Assembly (NCBI GenBank): GCA_049583715.1
Contig: JBAUWJ010000157.1
Span: 13,827 to 77,826, forward strand
Direction: 5' to 3'
DNA: 64,000 nucleotides
Source: JAANXG01 sp049583715
GTDB taxonomy: Bacteria > Pseudomonadota > Gammaproteobacteria > Arenicellales > JAANXG01
Positions 28,453-37,162 of this stretch are shown piece after piece. The notes beneath the pieces are model-generated. The model saw only the letters and a list, made by a program, of their open reading frames with translations, searched no databases and was not told where the DNA came from. A program made the position numbers and the translations under genes. Position 1 is the first letter of the stretch; every line of letters starts with the position of its first letter.

Positions 28453-28539
28453 CATGCCGACCTGCATTCCCCGGTCCAGGAGACTCGTGCCGGTGTGTTT
28501 CCCCGGCCATGCCGTCAGCGACCTGCGTCGCGCGCCCGC

Positions 28540-29175
28540 TCAGGCTTCTCCAAACAGATGGCTCACCAGGCCCGGATCCGACGCGCGAAGCGCGGCCACG
28601 TCCGCGGGAGTGTCGATATCGTTGAGCTGCTGCAGGACGATCAGTTTCAAACCGGCGCCCGCGGCTCGCTGCAACGTGGTGTCGAATACCTCGGCGCCGC
28701 CCCAGTCTATTCGCTCGAAGCACTCGGGATGGGGCGGATGGACAGCGATGAGATAGTAACCGCCGTCGGCGCTCGGGCCGATGACGGACCTGCCCTGGGC
28801 AACGAAGGCGTGGGCCGTGCGATAGGTCTCCGGCGGGCAATCGGGCACGTCGCATCCCATGACCGCCGCCGCCGCCCCACGCCGGTAGGCGTCGTTCACG
28901 GCGTTGAACATGCGCTCGCCGAGGTCGTTGCCGGACTGCGGGGATGCGCGGATCCCGTAGCGGTCTCGAATCCTGTCGAAGCAGGGGTGGGAGGCGTCCG
29001 GCCACACCAGCAGGCGCAGCGGACCGGGCCAGGCTTCGATTCCGCGCCGCACGGCATGCTCGATGAGTGCCTCGGCGAATTCCGCCGCGCCGTCGCTGCC
29101 GAGCTCGGGGATCAGTCTGGTCTTGACCTGGCCCGCCACGGGGGTTTTGGCAAACAATATCAGCTCGGCTTTCAT
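28540..29175 (-). CDS. TIGR04282-type glycosyltransferase-like protein (DUF2064)
   Basis: The 211-residue start at 29175 (MKAELILFAKTPVAGQVKTRL) matches the DUF2064/TIGR04282 family, a GT-A-like fold. The motif FAKTPVAGQVKTRL is diagnostic and MGCDVPDCPP is the probable Asp-containing metal site. The family name links it to arsenosugar biosynthesis, but many members have no tested role. Its ATG overlaps the stop of the upstream TIGR04283 gene by four bases, so the two are coupled. Confidence 0.85.
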   Translation of the reverse strand: MKAELILFAKTPVAGQVKTRLIPELGSDGAAEFAEALIEHAVRRGIEAWPGPLRLLVWPDASHPCFDRIRDRYGIRASPQSGNDLGERMFNAVNDAYRRGAAAAVMGCDVPDCPPETYRTAHAFVAQGRSVIGPSADGGYYLIAVHPPHPECFERIDWGGAEVFDTTLQRAAGAGLKLIVLQQLNDIDTPADVAALRASDPGLVSHLFGEA

Positions 29176-29957
29176 CGCAACTTCGCGTAATAGCGTGCGG
29201 CCAGCGCCGACGCGGGAACGCCCCGCCAATATAACCACCGCAGCCACCACATCCAAGTGATGGTCGCGAGCGTGCCCTGCGCCAGCCAGCGCCGCGAGGA
29301 CGTGGTCACCGGCGCACGGATGCGCAGCGGCGGTGAGCGGCGCTTGAGGCGGCGGGACAGGTCGATGTCCTCCATTAGCGCCACCGGGGCGAAGCCGCCG
29401 ATATCCAGGAACTCGTCGCGGTAGACGAAGATCGCCTGGTCGCCGGTGCAGATGGACGTCCAGGCCGAGCGCAGGTTCATGGCTCGGGCGACCAGCTTCA
29501 GGAGGGTTCCTGCGCGGTCGAAGCGCACGTCGAAGCGGCCCCAGCGGCAGGCCCGGTGCCGGCGAAGCCCGTCGGTCACGAGCTCGAGCGCCCGCCGGGG
29601 CAGCCGTGAATCCGCGTGCAGGAACAGCAAAAGCCTTCCGGTAGCGCTCAGGGCGCCGCTGTTCATCTGTGAGGCGCGGCCGGTTCGGGCCTGCCGACAG
29701 TCGAGGGCCGGTGTCTTGAGCTTCTGGAGCCGCTGCCAGGTGCCGTCGCTGCTGCCGCCGTCCACCACGACGATCTCATGGGCATCCAGGGAGGACAGGT
29801 GGCGGACGAGATCGGCTACCAGGTCCACTTCGTTGTAAATCGGAACGATGACAGACGTTCGCAGTCCGCCGGGTACCGAGACCTGGTCACGCCGGTGTCG
29901 GGATAAATTCCGACCTGCAGCCCCGCCCACTGTGGGTCGGAATTCATTCCGACGCAT
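29172..29957 (-). CDS. TIGR04283-type family 2 glycosyltransferase
   Basis: The conserved GT2 domain begins at TSVIVPIYNE and includes VVDGGSSDGTW, the metal-binding region HADSRLP and a late GDQAIFVYRDEF motif. The open frame starts at ATG 29957, but the first 30 residues come from the overlapping hairpin repeat and are unlikely to be conserved; a CTG at 29864 is another possible start. A hydrophobic C-terminal segment (about 225-245) suggests membrane association. It is paired with the TIGR04282 gene and convergent with neither neighbour. Confidence 0.82.
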   Translation of the reverse strand: MRRNEFRPTVGGAAGRNLSRHRRDQVSVPGGLRTSVIVPIYNEVDLVADLVRHLSSLDAHEIVVVDGGSSDGTWQRLQKLKTPALDCRQARTGRASQMNSGALSATGRLLLFLHADSRLPRRALELVTDGLRRHRACRWGRFDVRFDRAGTLLKLVARAMNLRSAWTSICTGDQAIFVYRDEFLDIGGFAPVALMEDIDLSRRLKRRSPPLRIRAPVTTSSRRWLAQGTLATITWMWWLRWLYWRGVPASALAARYYAKLR

Positions 29958-29975
29958 GTGTGCGTGCCCCGGACA
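29894..29975. repeat. Small palindromic intergenic repeat, copy 2
   Basis: This copy includes the CGGTGTCGGGATA-AATTCC segment (29894-29914) shared with the repeat at 26962, and a perfect palindrome GTCGGAAT-TC-ATTCCGAC at 29936-29953. The bases after it match those following copy 1 at 28413. It overlaps the uncertain 5' end of the TIGR04283 gene. Confidence 0.55.
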
Positions 29976-29987
29976 CCGCTGTCCGAA

Positions 29988-31193
29988 CTACTTCCTCCGC
30001 AGCCCGGCGATCCGCATGCGCAGTGCATTGAGCTTGATGAAGCCCCCGGCGTCGGCCTGGTCATAGGCGCCGGCATCGTCCTCGAAGGTGGCGAAGGATT
30101 GATCGAACAGGGAGTCGGACTCGGAGCGACGCCCGGTGACCATGATGCCGCCCTTGTAGAGCTTCAGGCGCACCTCGCCGTTCACCGTCTTCTGGGTGTC
30201 GTCAATCAGTGTCTGCAGCGCCAGGCGTTCGGGGCTCCACCAGTAGCCGTTGTAGATCAAACTGGCGTAGCGCGGCATGAGCTCGTCCTTGAGGTGGGCG
30301 ACCTCGCGGTCCAGGGTGATGGACTCCATGGCGCGGTGGGCCTTGAGCAGCAGGGTTCCGCCCGGCGTCTCGTAGCAGCCGCGGGACTTCATGCCGACGT
30401 ACCGGTTCTCGACGATATCGAGCCGCCCGATGCCGTGCCGTGCCGCCGCTTCGTTCAAGGCCGTCAACAGCGCCGCGGCTCCCATCGGTGTACCGTTGAT
30501 CGCGGCCGCATCGCCGCGGCTGAAACCGATCTCTATGGATTCGGGCTTGTCCGGGGCCGCCTCCGGATCGACGGTCCGGCGCCACATGTCGGCGGGCGGC
30601 TCGACCCACGGGTCCTCGAGCTCCCCGCCTTCGTAGGAGATGTGGAGGAGGTTGGCGTCCATGGAGTAATGGGAGCTTCCGTCGGCCCGGGCCTCCACGG
30701 GTATGCCGTGGGCCTTCGCGTATTCCATGAGCGTCCGGCGGGAGTTGAGGTCCCACTCGCGCCATGGCGCGATGATCCGGATGCCGGGATTCAAGGCATA
30801 GGCGCTGAGCTCGAAGCGGACCTGATCATTGCCCTTGCCGGTCGCTCCGTGGGCGATGGCGTCGGCGCCGGTCTCCCTGGCGATCTCCACCAGGCGCTTG
30901 GCGATCAAGGGCCGGGCGATGGAAGTCCCGAGCAGGTACTCGCCTTCATAGATCGTATCGGCCCGGAACATCGGGAAGACGAAGTCCCGGACGAACTCCT
31001 CCTTGAGATCCTCGACATAGGTTTCGCGGATGCCCAGCAGGCGCGCCTTCTCGCGGGCGGGCTCGACCTCTTCTCCCTGACCGATGTCGGCCGTGAAGGT
31101 GACCACCTCGCAGCGATAGGTCTCCTGGAGCCACTTCAGAATAATGGAAGTGTCGAGCCCGCCGGAGTACGCCAGTACGACTTTGCTGACCAT
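29988..31193 (-). CDS. argG: Argininosuccinate synthase
   Basis: ArgG condenses citrulline and aspartate with ATP to argininosuccinate. The ATG at 31193 gives 401 residues, normal for the family, and starts with MVSKVVLAYSGGLDTS. The ATP pyrophosphatase P-loop is YSGGLDTS (9-16). Later conserved segments include HGATGKGNDQVRFE near 115-128 and the EVEPAREKARLLG region. It is divergent from argD. Confidence 0.97.
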   Translation of the reverse strand: MVSKVVLAYSGGLDTSIILKWLQETYRCEVVTFTADIGQGEEVEPAREKARLLGIRETYVEDLKEEFVRDFVFPMFRADTIYEGEYLLGTSIARPLIAKRLVEIARETGADAIAHGATGKGNDQVRFELSAYALNPGIRIIAPWREWDLNSRRTLMEYAKAHGIPVEARADGSSHYSMDANLLHISYEGGELEDPWVEPPADMWRRTVDPEAAPDKPESIEIGFSRGDAAAINGTPMGAAALLTALNEAAARHGIGRLDIVENRYVGMKSRGCYETPGGTLLLKAHRAMESITLDREVAHLKDELMPRYASLIYNGYWWSPERLALQTLIDDTQKTVNGEVRLKLYKGGIMVTGRRSESDSLFDQSFATFEDDAGAYDQADAGGFIKLNALRMRIAGLRRK

Positions 31194-31296
31194 TTGAATC
31201 CGCACAGGATATCTGGGGCGCGCTATCTTCAGTGCTATACCGCCGCAGGTCAAGCGGGCCGCCCACTCTTGAATTATCCGGGGTGGTGTCATACGC

Positions 31297-31394
31297 TAGG
31301 CCGCAATGGCCGGACGCGCGAAATGTCGTGTATCCGGATGGCCACCACAAAGATTGGAGTGGAACCGACGCCCGAAGCGGGCGTTTTTGTTTTT
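31297..31394 (+). ncRNA. Candidate structured argD leader or small RNA
   Basis: In the plus direction a possible promoter (TTGAAT at 31269-31274, 17-base spacer, weak TACGCT) precedes about 95 bases that can fold. A hairpin formed by CCGGA/TCCGG arms (about 31310-31338) and a second weak CCAC/GTGG hairpin precede a clear intrinsic terminator that ends just before the argD GTG. This could be an attenuator or riboswitch-like leader, or an independent small RNA. No known riboswitch consensus was recognised. Confidence 0.35.
31368..31394 (+). terminator. Intrinsic terminator abutting the argD start
   Basis: A 7-bp GC-rich stem (ACGCCCG / CGGGCGT) with an AAG loop spans 31368-31384 and is followed by a T-rich run TTTTGTTTTT to 31394. 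The argD GTG start follows at 31395. This is a strong-looking intrinsic terminator in the orientation of argD. Confidence 0.7.
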
Positions 31395-32579
31395 GTGGAC
31401 GTTGAAACGACTCATCTGATGCCGACCTACGGCCGCCTTCCCGTCTGTTTCAGCCGGGGTGAAGGGGTGCGCCTGTGGGATACGGACGGGACGTCATACC
31501 TCGATGCCCTAGGGGGTATTGCCGTCTGCGTTCTGGGTCATGCACACCCGGAGCTGGCGGAGGTGATCTCGGACCAGGCCCGGCGGCTGATCCACACCTC
31601 CAATCTGTATCGTATCGAGGAACAGGAACGCCTGGGTGACCGCCTTTGCGGCATCGCCGGCATGGAGCAGGCATTCTTCGGCAACTCCGGGGCCGAGGCC
31701 AACGAGGCGGCCATCAAGCTGGCACGGCGCTACGGCCACGAGCGGGGCATCGAGAACCCGTCGGTGATCGTTACCGAGGGCGCGTTCCACGGCCGCACCA
31801 TGGCGACCCTGACCGCCACCGGAAACCGCAAGGTGCAGGCGGGGTTCGAGCCGCTGGTTCCGGGATTCCGGCGGGTGCCCTTCGACGACCTGGAAGCCGT
31901 GGCCCAGGTCGCCGCGCACGACAACAGTGTCGTGGCGGTTCTGGTGGAGCCCATCCAGGGAGAAGGGGGCATCCGGGTGCCGGCGCCGGATTACCTGCCG
32001 GGCCTGCGGCGGATCTGCGACGACAACGGCTGGCTGCTGATGCTGGACGAGATCCAGACCGGCATGGGACGCACCGGGCGCTGGTTCGCCTGCCAGCGCC
32101 AGAACGTGCAGCCCGACGTCATGACCGTCGCGAAGGCGCTGGGCAACGGCGTCCCCATCGGAGCCTGCCTGGTGCGGGGACCGGCCGTCGGCGTGCTCAG
32201 CGCCGGCACCCACGGTTCCACCTTCGGCGGCAACCCCTTCGCCTGTCGCGTCGCCCTCGCCGTGATCGACATACTGGAGCGGATCGAGGCGCCCGCCCGG
32301 GCGGAACGCCAGGGCGCGAGGATATTGAGCGGCCTCGACGCACGCCTCGGCGATCATCCGGACATCCGCTCCATACGCGGGCACGGAATGATGCTGGGGG
32401 TGGAGATGACCAAACCCTGCAAGGAGCTCATGGGGCTTGCGCTCGGGGAGCACCTGCTCATCAACGTCACCGCCGACAACGTCATCCGGATGCTTCCGGC
32501 TTTGATCTACCGGAACGAGGATTCGGATGAGCTGGTGGAATCCCTGGTCAGGACCGTCGATCGGTTCCGTGGCGGCTGA
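31395..32579 (+). CDS. argD: Acetylornithine aminotransferase
   Basis: ArgD is a PLP class III aminotransferase that forms N-acetylornithine in arginine biosynthesis, often also serving lysine synthesis as DapC. The GTG at 31395 gives 394 residues with LMPTYGRLPV near the N terminus, as expected; ATG 31419 is the alternative. The PLP lysine lies near residue 247 in VAKALGNGVP, preceded by LDEIQTGMGRTG. The GTG lies directly against the T-run of an intrinsic terminator and lacks a convincing ribosome-binding site. It overlaps or abuts argF. Confidence 0.95.
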   Translation: MDVETTHLMPTYGRLPVCFSRGEGVRLWDTDGTSYLDALGGIAVCVLGHAHPELAEVISDQARRLIHTSNLYRIEEQERLGDRLCGIAGMEQAFFGNSGAEANEAAIKLARRYGHERGIENPSVIVTEGAFHGRTMATLTATGNRKVQAGFEPLVPGFRRVPFDDLEAVAQVAAHDNSVVAVLVEPIQGEGGIRVPAPDYLPGLRRICDDNGWLLMLDEIQTGMGRTGRWFACQRQNVQPDVMTVAKALGNGVPIGACLVRGPAVGVLSAGTHGSTFGGNPFACRVALAVIDILERIEAPARAERQGARILSGLDARLGDHPDIRSIRGHGMMLGVEMTKPCKELMGLALGEHLLINVTADNVIRMLPALIYRNEDSDELVESLVRTVDRFRGG

Positions 32580-32580
32580 G

Positions 32581-33495
32581 GTGGGCGCCAGTGTACCCCG
32601 TCACTTCCTGACGCTGCGGGATCTCGAGCCGACCGAGCTGGAGCACCTGATCGTGCGGGCCATCGAGCTCAAGAAGGAGCTCAAGAGCGGCGGCCGCTAC
32701 GAGCCGCTTCGCAACCGCACGCTGGCCATGATCTTCGACAAGTCGTCGACCCGCACTCGCCTCTCCTTCGAGGCTGCCATGACACAGTTCGGGGGCAACG
32801 CCGTCTACTTGTCTCCAGGCACCACACAGCTCGGCCGCGGTGAGCTGGTCGAGGATACCGCGCGCGTGATGTCCAGGATGGTGGATGCGGTAGTGATACG
32901 CACCGTCAGCCATGAGATGGTGAGTACCTTCGCCGCGCACAGCGATATTCCGGTGATCAACGGGCTCACCGACGACTTTCATCCCTGCCAGCTCCTGGCG
33001 GACGTGCAAACCTATGTGGAGCATCGAGGGTCGATGAGGGGGCGGTCGGTCGCCTGGGTCGGCGACGGCAACAACGTGTGCAACTCCTGGATCAACGCCG
33101 CCTGGGCGTTCGGATTCCACCTCGGTATCGCCACGCCTGCGGATTACCGTCCCGGCGCCGACATCATGAAGCGCGCCGGCGACGCGGTCGCCTGGAACGA
33201 GGATCCGGCGGTGGTTACCCGCGGCGCCGACCTGATCGTCACGGACACCTGGGCCAGCATGGGCCAGGAAGACGAGAAGGAGAGCCGCCTCCGGGCCTTC
33301 AAGGGATATCGTGTGGATCAAGGCATCATGGACCTGGCCGCCCCGGAGGCCCTGTTCATGCATTGCCTGCCCGCTTACCGCGGCTGCGAAGTCACGGCCG
33401 AGGTCCTGGAAGGCCCGCAAAGCGTAGTCTGGGATCAGGCGGAGAACCGCCTCCACGCCCAGAAGGCGCTGCTGGAATTCCTGCTGGTCAGGTAG
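32581..33495 (+). CDS. argF: Ornithine carbamoyltransferase
   Basis: ArgF makes citrulline from ornithine and carbamoyl phosphate. The GTG at 32581 gives 304 residues; a GTG at 32569 overlapping argD is possible. The carbamoyl phosphate motif SSTRTRLSFE is near residue 52, HPCQLLAD near residue 130, and the ornithine-binding HCLPAYRG motif near residue 260. It forms argD-argF with argG divergent, so three arginine genes share one locus. Confidence 0.96.
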   Translation: MGASVPRHFLTLRDLEPTELEHLIVRAIELKKELKSGGRYEPLRNRTLAMIFDKSSTRTRLSFEAAMTQFGGNAVYLSPGTTQLGRGELVEDTARVMSRMVDAVVIRTVSHEMVSTFAAHSDIPVINGLTDDFHPCQLLADVQTYVEHRGSMRGRSVAWVGDGNNVCNSWINAAWAFGFHLGIATPADYRPGADIMKRAGDAVAWNEDPAVVTRGADLIVTDTWASMGQEDEKESRLRAFKGYRVDQGIMDLAAPEALFMHCLPAYRGCEVTAEVLEGPQSVVWDQAENRLHAQKALLEFLLVR

Positions 33496-33551
33496 GAGCG
33501 TCTGCGAGTAGTTTGTGCGCCGCGGTGGCGTCCCCCGCGGGGGCGGCTCCT
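33494..33551. repeat. Extended hairpin repeat after argF
   Basis: Arms AGGAGC (33494-33499) and GCTCCT (33546-33551) bracket an inner GC-rich palindrome near 33535-33543. The layout resembles Pseudomonas-type repetitive extragenic palindromes, and the left arm overlaps the argF stop. It probably marks the argF transcript 3' end. Confidence 0.4.
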
Positions 33552-33685
33552 GCAAGGTCGGACCCCCGGACACCGCGAGCCGGCCGCGCTGTGTGCTCGC
33601 CCTGCCTGTGGGAGGTCGCCGCGCCTGGACCCGCGCCGTGCCAACGGAGTATCGTGGGCGCCGCGAGCCGCGGTCCATCAGTACG

Positions 33686-34501
33686 GTGAGTCGAAGTCAA
33701 GCCATCAGCTACCTGTGCGCCATAACCCTGTGCCTGGGTCCGCCGTCGTCGGCATGGTGCGACGCGGAGTACGCCGCCGGAGCCGCGGCGGGCACGCGGA
33801 CCGGATCACCGGTGCCGACCCGGGTCGCCCCGGAGGTTCGACGACACGCCCAGGACGAGGACCAGGACGATAGCCGGAAATCCGGTCAGGACCAGGATGG
33901 CGCACCGGCTGGGTCCGATTCCCCCTCACCCGCGGCCGCCGCCGCTTTGTCCCGCGGGCGCCGGGAGAAGGGTGAAGGTCACCTGGCGCTGGCCGAAGAG
34001 CAGTTCCAGAAGGCCCTGGCGTCCGCCAGCCGCGGCAGCAAGGTCTACAAGGCGGCTCTGGAAGAGCTTACCTACCAGCTCCCTCTCATGCGGGTACAGC
34101 GCTATGTCCTGGCCGGAGCGCGTCAGAAAGCCGGGCGACTGCTCGAAGAGCTGCTCCAGGAGCACCAGTCCGATGAAAAAAAGAGCCGCCACCTCGTGGA
34201 GCTGATTGCCCGTCTGCGCAAGGGCGGTGAGGCTCAGGACGGCGTCTACAGTCAGCCGGGGAGCGGGCATCGGACAATCAGCGTGGTGGAGCGGACCCTG
34301 AACCGCTTCTACAGGAAGCACGGTCGCTATCCCCGCGACTACGACGAGCTCAACCAGATACTGCCGCCCGACCGCTATCCCCTGACCGACTACGACATCG
34401 TGCACTACGTCGAGCAAGGCCATGCCTACGGTTTGACGCTCCGCAGCAAGAGCGATCCCGACAATATCCTGACCGTGCAGGATACGGGGCTCGTTCAGTG
34501 A
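33686..34501 (+). CDS. Exported hypothetical protein
   Basis: The GTG at 33686 gives 271 residues with a signal peptide (residues about 7-26, ending SSAWC). A low-complexity Ala/Asp/Ser-rich region spans about 45-85. A helical repeat-like region (ALAEEQFQKALASASRGSKVYKAALEEL) follows, then a C-terminal segment with FYRKHGRYPRDYDELNQILPPDRYP, a composition reminiscent of pseudopilin or TPR-adjacent periplasmic proteins. No family is recognised and the start is uncertain because upstream sequence is open. Confidence 0.65.
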   Translation: MSRSQAISYLCAITLCLGPPSSAWCDAEYAAGAAAGTRTGSPVPTRVAPEVRRHAQDEDQDDSRKSGQDQDGAPAGSDSPSPAAAAALSRGRREKGEGHLALAEEQFQKALASASRGSKVYKAALEELTYQLPLMRVQRYVLAGARQKAGRLLEELLQEHQSDEKKSRHLVELIARLRKGGEAQDGVYSQPGSGHRTISVVERTLNRFYRKHGRYPRDYDELNQILPPDRYPLTDYDIVHYVEQGHAYGLTLRSKSDPDNILTVQDTGLVQ

Positions 34502-34606
34502 TGAGTGCCGTTTGGAGGCCGAGCAGCACCGCCCGTCGGTTTCCACCGGAAGCCTGGGCCTGCAGGTTGTATCTTTTCCAGGTGAAATTACCGATATTTC
34601 GCACGC

Positions 34607-35059
34607 GTGATTCCAAATCTATATAAGACGATCGCGTCCGCCATCAGAAACAAGCGGCGGATCGTGATCCGGTACAACGGGCGCTCGCTGTCCCGCGTGG
34701 TCGAGCCGCACGCCTTGTTCAAGTCCGAGGATGGAGATGTGAGTCTTCTCGGCTACCAGGTCCGTGGCTACCACTCGTCGAAACGCAACGGCAGCTTCTG
34801 GCGGCCGTTCCAGCTCAAGAAGATCGACAACATTCATGTCAGCCAGGAGCTGTTCGAAGCCCGCCTGAGTCAGGGATATGCGGCGGTCGCCCGCACCCTC
34901 AAGGGCGAAGTGCTGTCGGCCCTGGAATGCGAGCCGGATGATTACAGGTTCTTCGACGCCCGACTTTACGGGCCTCCGGTGCCGGCCTATCTGGCGCCGA
35001 CCCCCACGCTGATGCTGCGGCTGGCCCGGGAGGCGAGCGCTCAAAGCGGTGGTCGATAA
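34607..35059 (+). CDS. WYL-domain-like protein without a DNA-binding domain
   Basis: The 150-residue product begins at GTG 34607 and resembles a WYL-like domain (IRNKRRIVIRYNGRSLSRVVEPHALF, then VSLLGYQVRGYHSSKRNGSFWRPFQLKKI). The WYL module usually senses ligand for an attached helix-turn-helix; none is present here. The last 50 residues have no recognised motif. Two terminators lie downstream. Whether it acts alone or with another protein is unknown. Confidence 0.65.
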   Translation: MIPNLYKTIASAIRNKRRIVIRYNGRSLSRVVEPHALFKSEDGDVSLLGYQVRGYHSSKRNGSFWRPFQLKKIDNIHVSQELFEARLSQGYAAVARTLKGEVLSALECEPDDYRFFDARLYGPPVPAYLAPTPTLMLRLAREASAQSGGR

Positions 35060-35110
35060 GGGCGGGGTCGCCCGGAGGGCGCGGTCCGGCGACGATTCAT
35101 GAAGCAAGTT

Positions 35111-35138
35111 CGGGCGGAGGAAGCCGCCCGTTATTTTG
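35111..35138 (+). terminator. Intrinsic terminator after the WYL-like gene
   Basis: A perfect 7-bp CGGGCGG / CCGCCCG stem (35111-35117 and 35124-35130) with a six-base loop is followed by TTATTTTG. It fits termination of the plus-strand gene. Confidence 0.7.
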
Positions 35139-35148
35139 CTGACCCAAA

Positions 35149-35179
35149 CTAGAAAGGCCCCTGATCGGGGCCTTTCTAG
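35149..35179. terminator. Perfect 13-bp hairpin between convergent genes
   Basis: A 13-bp perfect stem with a TGATC loop spans 35149-35179, with AAA/TTT within the arms. Lying between the plus-strand WYL-like gene and minus-strand rpoH, it could serve as a bidirectional terminator. Confidence 0.6.
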
Positions 35180-35242
35180 CGTTCGGGACCAACGGTTCTC
35201 GAGCCGCGCCCGCGACCCGCGCCGCGGGCGCCGCCGCGAAGA

Positions 35243-36094
<852 letters not shown>

Positions 36095-36128
36095 CAATCG
36101 TCTCTCCTGTAGCTTGCTATAGCTAAGT

Positions 36129-36155
36129 TTAGCACTCTTATACTGAGAGTGCTAA
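36129..36155 (-). promoter_or_regulatory. Perfect CIRCE operator upstream of rpoH
   Basis: The sequence is TTAGCACTC, nine bases, GAGTGCTAA: an exact match to the CIRCE consensus, the binding site of the HrcA repressor. It ends 34 bases before the rpoH ATG, and a TATAAG -10-like hexamer on the minus strand lies inside the nine-base spacer, so HrcA binding would block transcription. The hrcA gene itself is not in this window. Confidence 0.9.
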
Positions 36156-36253
36156 GTTCGGAAAAAGTTCCCAGGTATTTCAAGGCTTTAGCGCCACGGC
36201 CGACTCTGGTCGCCGTCCCGAAACCGGGTTCTCGAATACCTTGCCCCGGCTCC

Positions 36254-37162
36254 CTAGCGGGGCTCGATGTCCTTCAGGTGCCGCCCCACCGACCACCGGG
36301 ATGCGCACCAACCCAGCCCGCTCCCGAGCAGAAACAGCACGGCCGCCGTCGACCAGCGCAGGCCGAGAAGCCGGTAGCCGCTGCCGTACTCGCCGATGAG
36401 TCCGGTGATGGGCTCCCTCAGGGCCTCGACGCATACCGTCACCAGCACGACGGCGGTCACGGCGCCCAGCGCCCCCTGGACGAATCCCTGATACAGAAAA
36501 GGACGTCGAATGAAGCGGTCCGTTCCGCCGATCAGCTTGATGACCTCGATCTCGTGTGAGCGGCTCAGTATGGCCAGGCGCACCGTATTGCTGATGATGA
36601 CCACCACGGCCAGCCCCAGCAAAATGGCCAGGACCCATACCAGTCGGTGTCCGATCCGAACCATCGCGCTGAGGCGCTTGAGCCAGAGTACGTCGGAACG
36701 CACACTGTCCACCCCGGGCAGCTTTGCCGCCTGATCGATGAACCGCTGCACCGAGTCGACCGTGCTGCGGGCGGGATCGAGGGAAACCACCACCGTCCAC
36801 GGCAGGGGATTGCTCTCGAGCAGATCGGAAGCCTGAGCGAACCCCGAGTACTTCTTGAATTCCGCGAGCCCCTGATCCGGCGAGATTGCATCGATCCTGG
36901 CCACCTCCTGGAATGACCGCAGGGCTTGCTCAACGGTCTCCGGGGAGTGAACGTCCCGCGACAGGAACAGGTTGACCTTCGCCTGGTTGTCCCAGCCACC
37001 ACTGAGCTGGGCGATGTTCTGCATGACGACATACAGCAATGCAGGCAGGGACAAGGTGACGCCGATGGCGGCCACGGTCAGAATCACGGCGCCCGGCGAC
37101 CTGGCGAGCAGGGCGACGCTGTTCGCGAACACATGGAGATTGTTTCGAAAGTAGCTAATCAA
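36254..37162 (-). CDS. ftsX: Cell division protein FtsX
   Basis: FtsX is the membrane partner of FtsE and regulates peptidoglycan hydrolases at the septum. The 302-residue protein has an N-terminal membrane helix at about 20-45, a periplasmic domain and three C-terminal helices. Its start overlaps the ftsE stop by eight bases. Order ftsY-ftsE-ftsX-rpoH is conserved. Confidence 0.94.
   Translation of the reverse strand: MISYFRNNLHVFANSVALLARSPGAVILTVAAIGVTLSLPALLYVVMQNIAQLSGGWDNQAKVNLFLSRDVHSPETVEQALRSFQEVARIDAISPDQGLAEFKKYSGFAQASDLLESNPLPWTVVVSLDPARSTVDSVQRFIDQAAKLPGVDSVRSDVLWLKRLSAMVRIGHRLVWVLAILLGLAVVVIISNTVRLAILSRSHEIEVIKLIGGTDRFIRRPFLYQGFVQGALGAVTAVVLVTVCVEALREPITGLIGEYGSGYRLLGLRWSTAAVLFLLGSGLGWCASRWSVGRHLKDIEPR

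Noticed and set aside
28540..29957. Antisense frames on the plus strand of the glycosyltransferase pair
   Set aside because: The minus-strand reading has clear family motifs and a coupled start; the plus-strand frames lack any.
29958..32579. An 873-codon plus-strand frame spanning argG and argD
   Set aside because: The first part is antisense to argG; only the part from 31395 encodes ArgD. It is not a fusion protein.
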